Source: Planctomycetota bacterium (GTDB lineage Bacteria > Planctomycetota > Planctomycetia > Pirellulales > Pirellulaceae). From it: a stretch of DNA of 64,000 nt. How positions within the stretch are numbered: the stretch's first letter is position 1; every line of letters starts with the position of its first letter. A program made the position numbers and the translations under genes. Positions 27,310 to 35,805 of this stretch are shown in pieces. The notes beneath the pieces were generated by a model. That model saw only the letters and a list, made by a program, of their open reading frames with translations. It had not been told where the DNA came from and did not search any database. The stretch is taken from positions 124,001-188,000 of the forward strand of contig CAUJHS010000113.1 in assembly GCA_963204915.1 (NCBI GenBank), in the 5' to 3' direction.

Positions 27310-27720
27310 TTAAGCTTGGTCCACAAACGGCGGGTTCGGTGGATACACGGCCACCTCGATGTGATGGCCGTCAGGGTCTTGAAAAAACGTTTGATGAATA
27401 CCTCCCGCGTTCACCTGCTGCCGGTACGCAATCCCGTGCTGCTCTAAAATCGCAACGATCGCCCGGTCATCATCTACGGCGAACGCAAGATGATCGGCGC
27501 GCGAGTCGATTTGTTCGGTCCGCCTGCCCGCAACCAGCGCATTCTCGATCAGGTGAATTTGCAGCCCGTAGGCGAACAACCACGCGCCGCGAAAGTTGAA
27601 GTTGGGCCGTTCCAGCTCGCGAAAGCCAAGCACATCGCAATAGAACGCCCGGCTGGCGTCGGTATCGCGTGTGACCAGTGAAACGTGGTGCAAACCTCGT
27701 AGGGGGAGCGGTCGTGACAT
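27310..27720 (-). CDS. VOC family (glyoxalase/bleomycin-resistance-like) protein
   Basis: 136 residues with the paired beta-alpha-beta-beta-beta modules of the vicinal oxygen chelate fold: GLHHVSLVTRDTDASRAFYC and VLGFRELERP in the first, ADHLAFAVDDDRAIVAILEQ and FFQDPDGHHIEVAVYP in the second. The His and Glu metal ligands are conserved. The reaction cannot be named (glyoxalase, dioxygenase or epimerase). It is the last gene of a minus-strand group beginning near 30898, 43 bases after mfnB. Confidence 0.87.
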   Translation of the reverse strand: MSRPLPLRGLHHVSLVTRDTDASRAFYCDVLGFRELERPNFNFRGAWLFAYGLQIHLIENALVAGRRTEQIDSRADHLAFAVDDDRAIVAILEQHGIAYRQQVNAGGIHQTFFQDPDGHHIEVAVYPPNPPFVDQA

Positions 27721-27763
27721 GGCGATTCGTAAGGGAAATGCTCAATTCAATTGCATAGAATAT

Positions 27764-28504
27764 CTACGATCCGATGGCGGGAGTCGTGCGCGTTGTCTCC
27801 AACCCGCGACGGACGTTCGCGGCCAGGGTTCGTGCCAACTGACACACCATCGCTGCATCCAGCACTCCTTCGCGCCCGCCGCGACAGACGGCGCCGCGCA
27901 CCGCTACATAATCGGGCGTCGCAGCAAGCACCGCCGTCATGCAATCGCTCGTTAATGAACCCGCGAGAACCGCAAGCAACCCTTGCGATTGAGCGCCCCG
28001 CACAAGTTCCGCCAAATCGTTATAGGACATTAGATCGAGCAACCCGCCGGAGCGCTTATCGAAGGTGTCAATCAGGAACGCAGAACAAGGCAACGCTAAC
28101 GCGGCCGCAAGAACCTCATCCGGAGGAGGCGCCTGGGCCGTGCGCCAATCGGCGTACGCCACAGCAACCGCGCCCACCGAAGCTGGCCATGATCGCACCG
28201 CGCGCCGCCAGTCGGCGAACCAGTCTTGACGAACGCCGCAACCGCTCAGTCCGAGTTTGGCGAATCGAACCTCCGTCCCGTCGATGGGCGGCGCACGTTC
28301 GAAAGCATCGTCCAACAGTTCGCCTAGTGCGACGCTCAGCGGCGCTTTTCCCCCTACCACGTTGGCGACTTCGCGCCATACGGCGCCGGTGGCGCGGCCG
28401 AGCGAGCCGCGACTTGGCTCTTTGATGTCGATCAAGTCGGCTCCACCGGTCAGGGCGTCCTGCGCTTCCACGGCGTTTCTTACGCTGACGAGCAGTCGGG
28501 TCAT
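27764..28504 (-). CDS. mfnB: (5-formylfuran-3-yl)methyl phosphate synthase (MfnB, former DUF556)
   Basis: 246 residues. The signature ADLIDIKEPSRGSLG (Lys28), FAKLGLSGCG (Lys83) and FLIDTFDKRSGG (Asp146, Lys150) contains the Schiff-base Lys and catalytic residues of MfnB, which condenses two glyceraldehyde-3-phosphates in methanofuran biosynthesis. In planctomycetes this cofactor serves H4MPT-linked C1 transfer. No other methanofuran or H4MPT gene is visible in the window. The start overlaps the stop of the upstream membrane-protein gene (ATGA at 28501-28504), so the two are translationally coupled. Reading of the motif is strong. Confidence 0.93.
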   Translation of the reverse strand: MTRLLVSVRNAVEAQDALTGGADLIDIKEPSRGSLGRATGAVWREVANVVGGKAPLSVALGELLDDAFERAPPIDGTEVRFAKLGLSGCGVRQDWFADWRRAVRSWPASVGAVAVAYADWRTAQAPPPDEVLAAALALPCSAFLIDTFDKRSGGLLDLMSYNDLAELVRGAQSQGLLAVLAGSLTSDCMTAVLAATPDYVAVRGAVCRGGREGVLDAAMVCQLARTLAANVRRGLETTRTTPAIGS

Positions 28505-29094
28505 ACCTTTTCCGCCTTTGACGCGGCTTCCGACTTGGATGCGGAGACAGCCTTGGCTCGCTCGCGCTGCCGACGATGCGCGGCCACCAGGCGTTCATTC
28601 AGCCGCTTGCCCAGGTCCGGCGTGATGCGCTCGCACCAGGCGCCGCGCACCGTAATGTAGCCGCAATGCCATTCGCCCAGCGACGGATGGGCCTCCCGGT
28701 CGTGATATTCCTTCGCACGCTCGGCCAAGCGAATGATGATATTCGACGTCTCGGCTTCTTGCCCGTCGGGCATGCGAATCAAACTAGGGCCTTGCCCGAG
28801 AAAGAAACATTCGATTGCATCAATCGGCACGCGCTCGGGTATCGTGGAACGAAGATAGACTAAAAGATGATCGTCTTCAAACGCCAACCGCGGAAGTCGC
28901 ATGTTATAGGCGAACGCGGCAATGGCCAACAAACCGGCTCCCGCCAGCACGAACCCCAGCCATCCCGCCCACGCATGGTTTCCATTCACGGGGAAAAACC
29001 ATGCCAGCGCCAGTCCGCCCACGAGGACGCACGCCGATACCACACAACTCAGCCATAAAATGCGGCGGTTGGGCCGCAACCAACATTCACGCAT
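28501..29094 (-). CDS. Membrane protein of unknown function
   Basis: 197 residues. Two transmembrane helices (LWLSCVVSACVLVGGLALAW and GWLGFVLAGAGLLAIAAF) are followed by a soluble domain with strands like FEDDHLLVYLRSTIPERVP and HCGYITVRGAWCERITPDLG, then an Ala/Lys/Glu-rich tail. The layout resembles PH-like membrane proteins in which a hairpin anchor precedes a small beta domain. Translational coupling to mfnB and conservation of the pair would suggest a link, but none can be proved here. Confidence 0.7.
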   Translation of the reverse strand: MRECWLRPNRRILWLSCVVSACVLVGGLALAWFFPVNGNHAWAGWLGFVLAGAGLLAIAAFAYNMRLPRLAFEDDHLLVYLRSTIPERVPIDAIECFFLGQGPSLIRMPDGQEAETSNIIIRLAERAKEYHDREAHPSLGEWHCGYITVRGAWCERITPDLGKRLNERLVAAHRRQRERAKAVSASKSEAASKAEKV

Positions 29095-29174
29095 GATGGA
29101 TAATAACAGCGTTGATTGCCTTAGCAGAATTCAGCGACTTCGGGCGCGAGCCGACACCGGCCCAACCGTTCGGC

Positions 29175-30053
29175 TTATTTTTCCCTATCATAACAAACCG
29201 TTTCGCCTTTGCGGCGAAGAATCGCAAGCGCCCGTCGCGCCAGTTGTACGTTTAAGCCAAACTCCACGGCGATGCGCCGGGCGAGATCGTCGCTGGCGAT
29301 TTCCTCGCGCTGCACTTGATCGCCCCTCCGCGTTTGAAGCCTTCCCCCACGCAGATAAATGTGTTGGGCTCCGGCGGTTCGCGTGAGGAGCGGGTAGCGC
29401 ATCATGTCCCAATCGAACGACGCATCCCAGGCATGCAAAAACTCGCCTTCGTCCGCTGGATCAGTCTTGAACGTCAGTCGATGGGTCAATCCGCCGTTTT
29501 GCCGCGTGGCCAAATCGAGCTTCTGGCCGCCGAACTGCGGCGTGAGAATGATTTCGTTAAAGCCCGTGACGATCGTTTGCACGCCATCTTGAAGCGCGAT
29601 CGGTTCGACCAGCAAGTAACCGGGATCCAAAATGTGTGGTTGTTCGTCGATCCACACCACGAGGGCCGAGTGGGTATTCGCCCCGTAGCGACGATCGGCC
29701 AGAATCGGCTCAGCCCGAAATCCCAGCGCACGCACCAGGTGCAACAACGCAGCCGTTAGTGAAAAACAGGTTCCCCCGGCGCCCCACGCGGCATGATCGG
29801 CTAGGACTTCGCGTGGCGCTCGTCGCGCCGCGACGCCAGGACCGACTTCATGCTCTTTGACGATCTTCGTCAGGTTTTCATAAGGCAACCGCGCAAAGGC
29901 CGTGGCCACTTGGCGCAGGTCTTCGCGGGCATTTCCGGTGAACCGAAGGCGGAAATGTTGAACGAACGCCCGCAGCGCGGCCGTGTCCTGTGGTGGGGCA
30001 AGCGGGTTTTGCCAAGGATCCATGGGACGCCCCCTCATTGGGTTGTCAGCCAT
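29175..30053 (-). CDS. Arylamine N-acetyltransferase-like protein
   Basis: 292 residues, near the usual ~270. The NAT motifs are present: RLPYENLTK, GGTCFSLTAALLHLVRALGF (nucleophile Cys96), ANTHSALVVW (His128) and ILDPGYL (Asp143), a complete Cys-His-Asp triad. The family transfers acetyl or other acyl groups from CoA to arylamines or to natural-product amines. Sequence around the triad differs from classical NATs (TCFSLTA in place of YCFELN), so the substrate may not be an arylamine. It overlaps the hydrolase gene upstream by 19 bases. Confidence 0.83.
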   Translation of the reverse strand: MADNPMRGRPMDPWQNPLAPPQDTAALRAFVQHFRLRFTGNAREDLRQVATAFARLPYENLTKIVKEHEVGPGVAARRAPREVLADHAAWGAGGTCFSLTAALLHLVRALGFRAEPILADRRYGANTHSALVVWIDEQPHILDPGYLLVEPIALQDGVQTIVTGFNEIILTPQFGGQKLDLATRQNGGLTHRLTFKTDPADEGEFLHAWDASFDWDMMRYPLLTRTAGAQHIYLRGGRLQTRRGDQVQREEIASDDLARRIAVEFGLNVQLARRALAILRRKGETVCYDREK

Positions 30054-30898
30054 TGAACAACTTGCTCGACGGCCGCTCTTTGCACGCCATTGTAGAAGTG
30101 ATCGGCTCCGGCGACGACCCGCACCTCCAGTTGCTGACCGGCCCGGGCCGCATCGGCCAGGGCCCGGTCAAGTCCGGCAAAGGGAACCCCTCCACTGGCT
30201 AGCTCTTTCTCGCCATACAAAAAGAGGGCGGGACACGGTAACTGAGCAAGATAGCGAAGGATATCGTACCGCTCCTCACGGCCGTACTTGTCCACGTAAC
30301 TTGCCGCAGAAATGATCAGGGGGAAAGGAAACTGCGCGTGAATCAGTTCTTGCGGCTGACCTGTAGCGACTAACGCCTGAGCTTGAGCGATGGATTGCCG
30401 GAACGCTGCAAGATTTGGAGCGGCGTGAAACAGCCGGTATGCCAATCGAGGGGGAGACAAGAGCGCCAAACGAGAAATTCCCCCCTCGCCAGAATGGGCC
30501 GCTGAATAAACCGCTTTAATGGCGCCCAAGCTATGACCAACCAGAGAAATCTTCGTAAAGCCTTTATTTTTCAACACTTGCATCCAAGCCGCGACGTCCA
30601 GCCGACATTCATCAACGATCTCAAAGGCGGCTCCAAAACGCCTTGGCCCCTGCGACGTATTCGCGGTGAATAAGCCATCGTGCCCACGTGTGTTGACCCG
30701 CAGCACCGAAATTCCGCACGAAAGCAAGGGCTCGACGAACTCCTCCATGAGGGTGGAGCCGTAGAAATTCCCCCCCACTCCGTGGAGTAAAATTGCCGCT
30801 TCGATGCCGTTTTCGGGGACTGGGTTCGTAGACGCCTGGAAAGCGCCGTCTAGTCGTAGCCCGTCGTTTGTTGTCGTTTTGATGAGGTCGACCAACAT
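30035..30898 (-). CDS. Alpha/beta hydrolase
   Basis: 287 residues. Oxyanion-hole motif AAILLHGVGGNF, nucleophile elbow LVGHSLGAIKAV (Ser123), likely acid in LYGEKELASGG region and His in AGADHFYNGV give a complete catalytic set. Possible roles are thioesterase, lipase or peptidase; none can be chosen. It opens a minus-strand group of five close or overlapping genes with the NAT-like enzyme, membrane protein, mfnB and the VOC protein, which suggests a common operon. No signal peptide. Confidence 0.87.
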   Translation of the reverse strand: MLVDLIKTTTNDGLRLDGAFQASTNPVPENGIEAAILLHGVGGNFYGSTLMEEFVEPLLSCGISVLRVNTRGHDGLFTANTSQGPRRFGAAFEIVDECRLDVAAWMQVLKNKGFTKISLVGHSLGAIKAVYSAAHSGEGGISRLALLSPPRLAYRLFHAAPNLAAFRQSIAQAQALVATGQPQELIHAQFPFPLIISAASYVDKYGREERYDILRYLAQLPCPALFLYGEKELASGGVPFAGLDRALADAARAGQQLEVRVVAGADHFYNGVQRAAVEQVVQWLTTQ

Positions 30899-31313
30899 TT
30901 TTCAATTTCTGTAACTTTAACCAGTATAATGATTTACGCTGTCGCTTCTCGCAGAAAGCGACCGCCCGCCCTTGACTTTCAAGTGTACTTATGTATACTA
31001 ACCTATAGTGGTCAAATACCGCACACTCCTTCCGCTGGCATTCGCCTTTTCAGGCTTTGTTGGCTCTGCTGCTTTTCACCGCGTACCGCGGCGGTGAACT
31101 TTTCTATGCCGCACGGGCACTAATCAACGGCGGCCTATGCGCCAAAATCGGCAGAGCCGCCCCAAATTCGCGCGTCTGACATTGTATGTTTTGTCAGAGG
31201 AGTTCACACTTGGGCGTGCGGCAGAAGCCTTTGGTTTGCCGCCGCGCGAACGATTGCTTGCTTCGGTTGTGTTTTGAGCGGCGCACCCGCCCTGTTTGCC
31301 ACGGGAACTTTGT
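30899..31313. other. Divergent intergenic stretch upstream of the MoxR train
   Basis: No gene is supported. It carries a good plus-strand promoter at 30972-30999. A TATAAT at 30925-30930 lacks a matching -35 box. About 300 bases of probable leader remain between the promoter and the MoxR start. Confidence 0.5.
30972..30999 (+). promoter_or_regulatory. Sigma70-like promoter for the MoxR/vWA gene train
   Basis: TTGACT (30972-30977) and TATACT (30994-30999) are spaced 16 bases apart, five of six matches to each consensus. It is the best promoter upstream of the 20-kb train. The implied leader of about 300 bases before the first gene is long. Confidence 0.65.
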
Positions 31314-32357
31314 ATGACCGTAGAAGATCATGCCTCGGCGATTCGTAAGTTGGGACAAGCCCGCGAAAGAATCTTGGATCAACTTTCGCAGGTGATTGTC
31401 GGTCAACGCGATGTCATCGAGGAGTTGCTCATTTCCCTGTTCAGCCGGGGACACTGTCTTTTGGAAGGCGTGCCCGGGCTAGCCAAGACGTTGATGATCA
31501 GCACCTTGGCCCGAACGTTGAATCTGTCGTTCAGTCGCATTCAGTTTACTCCGGACTTAATGCCGGCCGACATCACGGGCACGGAAATCATCGAGGAAAA
31601 CCGGTCCACCGGCGCGCGCGAGCGGCGGTTCATGGAAGGCCCGATCTTCTCCCATGTGATTCTTGCGGACGAAATCAACCGCACGCCGCCGAAGACGCAG
31701 TCGGCGTTGCTGGAAGCCATGCAGGAGCGGCAAGTGACGGTCGGCCGAGTGCGGCATCAGCTTTCGGATCCGTTCTTTGTGCTGGCCACACAAAACCCCA
31801 TTGAACAAGAAGGGACTTACCCGCTGCCGGAAGCGCAGCAGGACCGTTTCATGTTCAAAGTGTTTGTGAACTACCCCACATTTGAGGAAGAGTTCGAAGT
31901 TGCGCGTCGCACGACCACCGTCATGATGGACAACGTGCAGTCCGTGCTTACCGGCGACGAAATTCTCGAACTTCAGCGTACCGTGCGCGAGGTGCCGGTC
32001 TCGGACCACGTGATCCGCTATACGCTTTCTTTGGTGCGCCAAACTCGGATCGGGCATCCGGGCACGCCGGAATTCGCCCAGGAAATGTTGAGTTGGGGCG
32101 CCGGTCCGCGCGCCGTGCAGTTTTTGATCCTGGGAGGCAAAGCACGAGCGCTGCTCCATGGCCGCACGCACGTTTCGACCGAGGACATTCAGGCGCTGGC
32201 CAAGCCCGTGCTGCGGCACCGCATCGTGGTCAACTTCGCGGCCGAAAGCGAAGGCGTTTCTAGCGATCAAGTGATCGAGAAGATCGTTTCCATCACGCCC
32301 ACCAAAGAGGATGAACTGACCCGCGATGCCCGATTCCAAAAGATTTGTGCATCCTGA
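31314..32357 (+). CDS. MoxR family AAA+ ATPase
   Basis: 347 residues from ATG 31314; an in-frame TTG at 31296 would add six. Walker A is GVPGLAKT (52-59), Walker B VILADEINR (Asp119, Glu120), sensor 1 ATQNPIEQEG. MoxR ATPases act as chaperones for vWA-domain proteins and are nearly always encoded with DUF58 and vWA genes, as here. It overlaps the DUF58 gene by 32 bases and heads a plus-strand train running to 51006. By analogy with Bat and Mox systems it probably remodels the membrane vWA proteins downstream. Confidence 0.95.
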   Translation: MTVEDHASAIRKLGQARERILDQLSQVIVGQRDVIEELLISLFSRGHCLLEGVPGLAKTLMISTLARTLNLSFSRIQFTPDLMPADITGTEIIEENRSTGARERRFMEGPIFSHVILADEINRTPPKTQSALLEAMQERQVTVGRVRHQLSDPFFVLATQNPIEQEGTYPLPEAQQDRFMFKVFVNYPTFEEEFEVARRTTTVMMDNVQSVLTGDEILELQRTVREVPVSDHVIRYTLSLVRQTRIGHPGTPEFAQEMLSWGAGPRAVQFLILGGKARALLHGRTHVSTEDIQALAKPVLRHRIVVNFAAESEGVSSDQVIEKIVSITPTKEDELTRDARFQKICAS

Positions 32358-33225
32358 GGCGGTCAAGCGCATTGGCCGGTTGGAATTACGGGCGCGCCAC
32401 GTGGTCGAAGGATTTCAGTCGGGCATGCACCGCAGCCCGTACTTTGGCCAGTCGGTCGAGTTCCTCCAACACCGCGAATATGCGCCCGGCGACGACCTGC
32501 GGCACGTCGATTGGACGGTCTGGGCCAAGCAGGATCGCCTCGTCGTCAAACAGTACGAGGAAGAAACCAACCTGCGCTGCGTCTTATTGGTCGACGTGTC
32601 CAACTCGATGCAGTACGGCGCCGGGGCGATGAATAAGTACGAATACGCTTCGACCGTGGCGGCCAGTTTGGCGTGGCTCGTCCTGAAGCAGCAAGACGCC
32701 GTTGGCGTACTTGCATTCGATGCGAAGGTGCGCCGCAAAGCCCCGGTGCGAAGCCGTCGCGGGCATTTGCTTTCGATCATCGAAGCCTTAGATGCCGCAA
32801 AACCGTCGGACAAAACCGCGATGTATCCCATCTTGCGCGAGGCGGCGGAGAGTTTTCCCCGCCGCGGCATGATGGTCTTGATTTCCGACTTGTTGGCTGA
32901 CCCCGAAGGCACGCTCAAAGGGTTGAAGCTCTTGCGTCAGCGCGGTCACGATGTCTTGGTGTTTCACATTTTGGACGACGACGAGTTGGACTTTCCCTTC
33001 TCCGGACCGACGCGCTTCGAGGGCCTGGAGTCGGACGATCATTTGAACTGCAATCCGCGAGCCCTGCGCGAAGGGTACCTCGCGGCCCTGAACCAATTCC
33101 TGGAGCGTATGCGCCGCGACTGCGCTCAAAACACCATTGATTACGCTTTGATTCGCACGAGCGAACCGCTCGACGCGGCGCTAGCCAAGTTTTTGAGCAG
33201 CCGCTTGGGAATGCACGGGCGGTAA
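32326..33225 (+). CDS. DUF58 protein with vWA-like metal site
   Basis: 299 residues. The DUF58 signature HREYAPGDDLRHVDWTVWAK (49-68) is followed by a MIDAS motif LLVDVSNSMQYG (Asp90) and MVLISDLLADPEGTL. DUF58 proteins are vWA-fold partners of MoxR. No transmembrane segment is present, so it is cytoplasmic. Its start lies inside the MoxR gene (32-base overlap) and the BatA-like gene follows after 53 bases. Confidence 0.94.
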   Translation: MPDSKRFVHPEAVKRIGRLELRARHVVEGFQSGMHRSPYFGQSVEFLQHREYAPGDDLRHVDWTVWAKQDRLVVKQYEEETNLRCVLLVDVSNSMQYGAGAMNKYEYASTVAASLAWLVLKQQDAVGVLAFDAKVRRKAPVRSRRGHLLSIIEALDAAKPSDKTAMYPILREAAESFPRRGMMVLISDLLADPEGTLKGLKLLRQRGHDVLVFHILDDDELDFPFSGPTRFEGLESDDHLNCNPRALREGYLAALNQFLERMRRDCAQNTIDYALIRTSEPLDAALAKFLSSRLGMHGR

Positions 33226-33278
33226 TGCCAACGCACGCCCCGTAATGAAACGCAACTTTAGCAAGCTGTAGTCGGTTC

Positions 33279-35711
33279 ATGCTTTACAGCCTTTTTTCGA
33301 CGCCTGTGCTTTTGTCGCTGCTCGGCCTGGCGGCCGTGCCGATCTTGATCCATTTGATCAACATGATGCGGCATCGCCGAGTGCAATGGGCGGCGATGGA
33401 CTTCCTGCTCGCCAGTTATAAGAAGCATCGCAATTGGATCTGGCTTAAGCAGTTGATCCTGATGTTGATGCGCGTGGCCGCGATTTTGCTGGCGGTGCTG
33501 ATGCTGGCGGGCGTGGGATGCCGCGAAGATCAATTCGCTTCGTTTTTCGGCGGACGGACCACCCATCATTACGTTTTGCTGGATGATAGTTTTTCGATGT
33601 CGGAGCGCGTGGGAGGGGCCTTCGCCTTTGACCGCGCGTTGCAGGTGGTTAAGAACATCGCGCAGCACACGCGCGAGGGAGAAGGTCGGCAACGGTTTAC
33701 GCTCATTCGTTTTTCGCGCGCCGCGGCCAGCGCCGCCGAAACCGCCTCGGTTCCTTCCGCAGCGAAGCCGGCGTCTCAAGAACCCGGCAGTGATCGCACA
33801 CAACGGCCTGCCGCGACGAACGCGCAACGCGCCAACAGCCCGGACGCCGCCGTCGTGGCCGACTTAAATGCCGAGTACGTCGATTCTGAATTTGACGAAC
33901 GCTTAGAAGAGGTGACGCGCGGCCTGGAATCGTCCCAGCTTTCCGTCGGGCCGACTCCGGCTTTGCAACTCGTCCGGCAATTACTCGCCGAAAAAGGCGA
34001 CGAGAACCGTCTCGTTTACGTCGTCTCGGATTTCCGCACCAATGAATGGAGCAATCCGACTGAGCAAAAAAAACAACTGCAGGAACTGGCCGAAGCCGAC
34101 GCGGAATTGCACTTGATTAGCTGTGTCGAACAGGAGCAAGCGAACCTCGCCATTACCGATTTGGCGCCAACCAACGAAACGCGAGCCGCGGGCGTGCCGT
34201 TGTTCGTCAACGTGATGGTCAAAAACTTTGGACGCACCACCGCGCGGAACGTACAAATCAAAGTACGATCGACCTTTTACGACGATCCGCAAGGCGCCAA
34301 TCCGGGGGAAGCCCCCAAGCAAACTGACGACTTGCCCCCCGTGTTGATCGAAGAAATCGCGCCGGGTGACACGGCCCTGGGACGCACCCAGGTTTTCTTC
34401 CCGAAGTCGGGGGTCCACGTGGTCGAAGCCGAGTTGCCCGCCGATCCGGTCGTCGCCGACAACCATCGTTACGCCGTCATCGACTTTCCCGCGGCCGAAA
34501 CGGTGTTGCTCATTGATGGCGACGCCGACGCGCGGAACCTGTTTTACCTGAGCGCTGCGTTTCAGCCCGGATCCAGGGCGAATACCGGCGTGGTGGTCGA
34601 TCCGCAACCCGCGACGTTCCTAAACGCGGCGACGCGCGAACAGTTGGCGCAGTATAAGGCGATCTTCTTGTGCGATGTGCGACGGTTCGACGCGCCCGCC
34701 ATTGAGGCGTTGGAAACCTATGTGCAAGACGGCGGCGGAGTCGCGATTTATGTCGGTCCGAATGTGAATATTCAGGCGTACAACGGGACGCTGTATCGCG
34801 ATGGCGCGGGCTTCTTTCCCCTGCCTTTGGAGAAGGAAGGCTATCTTGTGGCGCCGCTGGAGCAGGCCGAGCCCGATTTGCAGGTGGAAGATCATCCGGT
34901 GTTTGCGCCGCTCTTGGGAGAACGCAATCCGTTGCTTCAGTTAGTCAACGTGCATCAATACTTAGCGGCGCCGGCGGCCTGGCGGCCCGATCCCGATTCG
35001 GGAGTTCGGGTCTTGGCGCGTTTGCGTGACCGTGCGCCGTTGGTCGTGGAGAAGTCCTTTGGCAAAGGTCGCGTCATGGCGTTTCTTACGACCGCGGCGC
35101 CGATCTGGAACAACTGGGCGACAGGACCGAGTTTCGTCGTCGTGACGCTTAAACTCCAGTCGCACCTGGCAGGCGCCGGTCGCGACAGCACAAGTTATCC
35201 CGTGGGGTCGGAATTGCCCTTAGCGTTGCCGGCCGGGAAATATCAAGCAGAAGTGACCTTCGTGGCGCCCGGCGCCAATCCGGAAATTCCGGTGGTGTTT
35301 GTCAAACCAGCCTCGGCCGAGAAAGCGAACGCACCGGAGATATTCACCTCGCTGGGTGGTTCTTCGCTTTCGCGTTTTCAGGAAACGGCCCGCTCGGGAA
35401 TTTATGAAGCATGGCCGCGCACCAGCGACGGCGCGCCCGATGTGCGGCGGTTTGCGGTCAACGTCGAGCCGGAAGAAGGCCGGTTAGATCACGTGCCGCC
35501 GCGCGAATTGCTGACGATCCTTGAGCCGCTGACCCCCACGGTCAGCGATTGGCAGGAATACGATACACGGAACCTGGATTTCCTCGACTTGGGCGGGTTC
35601 CGCTGGAGCCGGTATTTGTTTTACGTCTTGATTGCGTTGCTGCTGGGCGAGCAAGTGATGGCTTACTTTACGAGCTACCATCCCGCCCGCGCCAACCGTC
35701 AGTCCTCGTGA
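33279..35711 (+). CDS. BatA-domain membrane protein with vWA domain
   Basis: 810 residues. The N-terminal BatA signature (SLLGLAAVPILIHLINMMRH) is the first membrane helix, a second lies at about 57-78, and the MIDAS motif is LDDSFSMSE (Asp102, Ser104, Ser106). VVSDFR (about 248) is the later vWA strand. Central residues ~290-400 look like Ig/CARDB-type beta domains (LFVNVMVKNFGRTTARNVQI) and ~405-520 a glutamine-amidotransferase-like Rossmann domain (ETVLLIDGDADARN). A C-terminal helix (YLFYVLIALLLGEQVMAYF) closes the protein. Most of the chain should face the periplasm. An Ala/Ser-rich low-complexity insert lies at about 150-185. Confidence 0.9.
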   Translation: MLYSLFSTPVLLSLLGLAAVPILIHLINMMRHRRVQWAAMDFLLASYKKHRNWIWLKQLILMLMRVAAILLAVLMLAGVGCREDQFASFFGGRTTHHYVLLDDSFSMSERVGGAFAFDRALQVVKNIAQHTREGEGRQRFTLIRFSRAAASAAETASVPSAAKPASQEPGSDRTQRPAATNAQRANSPDAAVVADLNAEYVDSEFDERLEEVTRGLESSQLSVGPTPALQLVRQLLAEKGDENRLVYVVSDFRTNEWSNPTEQKKQLQELAEADAELHLISCVEQEQANLAITDLAPTNETRAAGVPLFVNVMVKNFGRTTARNVQIKVRSTFYDDPQGANPGEAPKQTDDLPPVLIEEIAPGDTALGRTQVFFPKSGVHVVEAELPADPVVADNHRYAVIDFPAAETVLLIDGDADARNLFYLSAAFQPGSRANTGVVVDPQPATFLNAATREQLAQYKAIFLCDVRRFDAPAIEALETYVQDGGGVAIYVGPNVNIQAYNGTLYRDGAGFFPLPLEKEGYLVAPLEQAEPDLQVEDHPVFAPLLGERNPLLQLVNVHQYLAAPAAWRPDPDSGVRVLARLRDRAPLVVEKSFGKGRVMAFLTTAAPIWNNWATGPSFVVVTLKLQSHLAGAGRDSTSYPVGSELPLALPAGKYQAEVTFVAPGANPEIPVVFVKPASAEKANAPEIFTSLGGSSLSRFQETARSGIYEAWPRTSDGAPDVRRFAVNVEPEEGRLDHVPPRELLTILEPLTPTVSDWQEYDTRNLDFLDLGGFRWSRYLFYVLIALLLGEQVMAYFTSYHPARANRQSS

Positions 35712-35805
35712 CCGACAACGGCGTGAAATTGCAAGCGATTCTGCCGATTTGACTCGCCGCGAAAACATGGAACGAACATTTAATCGATTGACGCGATAAA
35801 CACTT

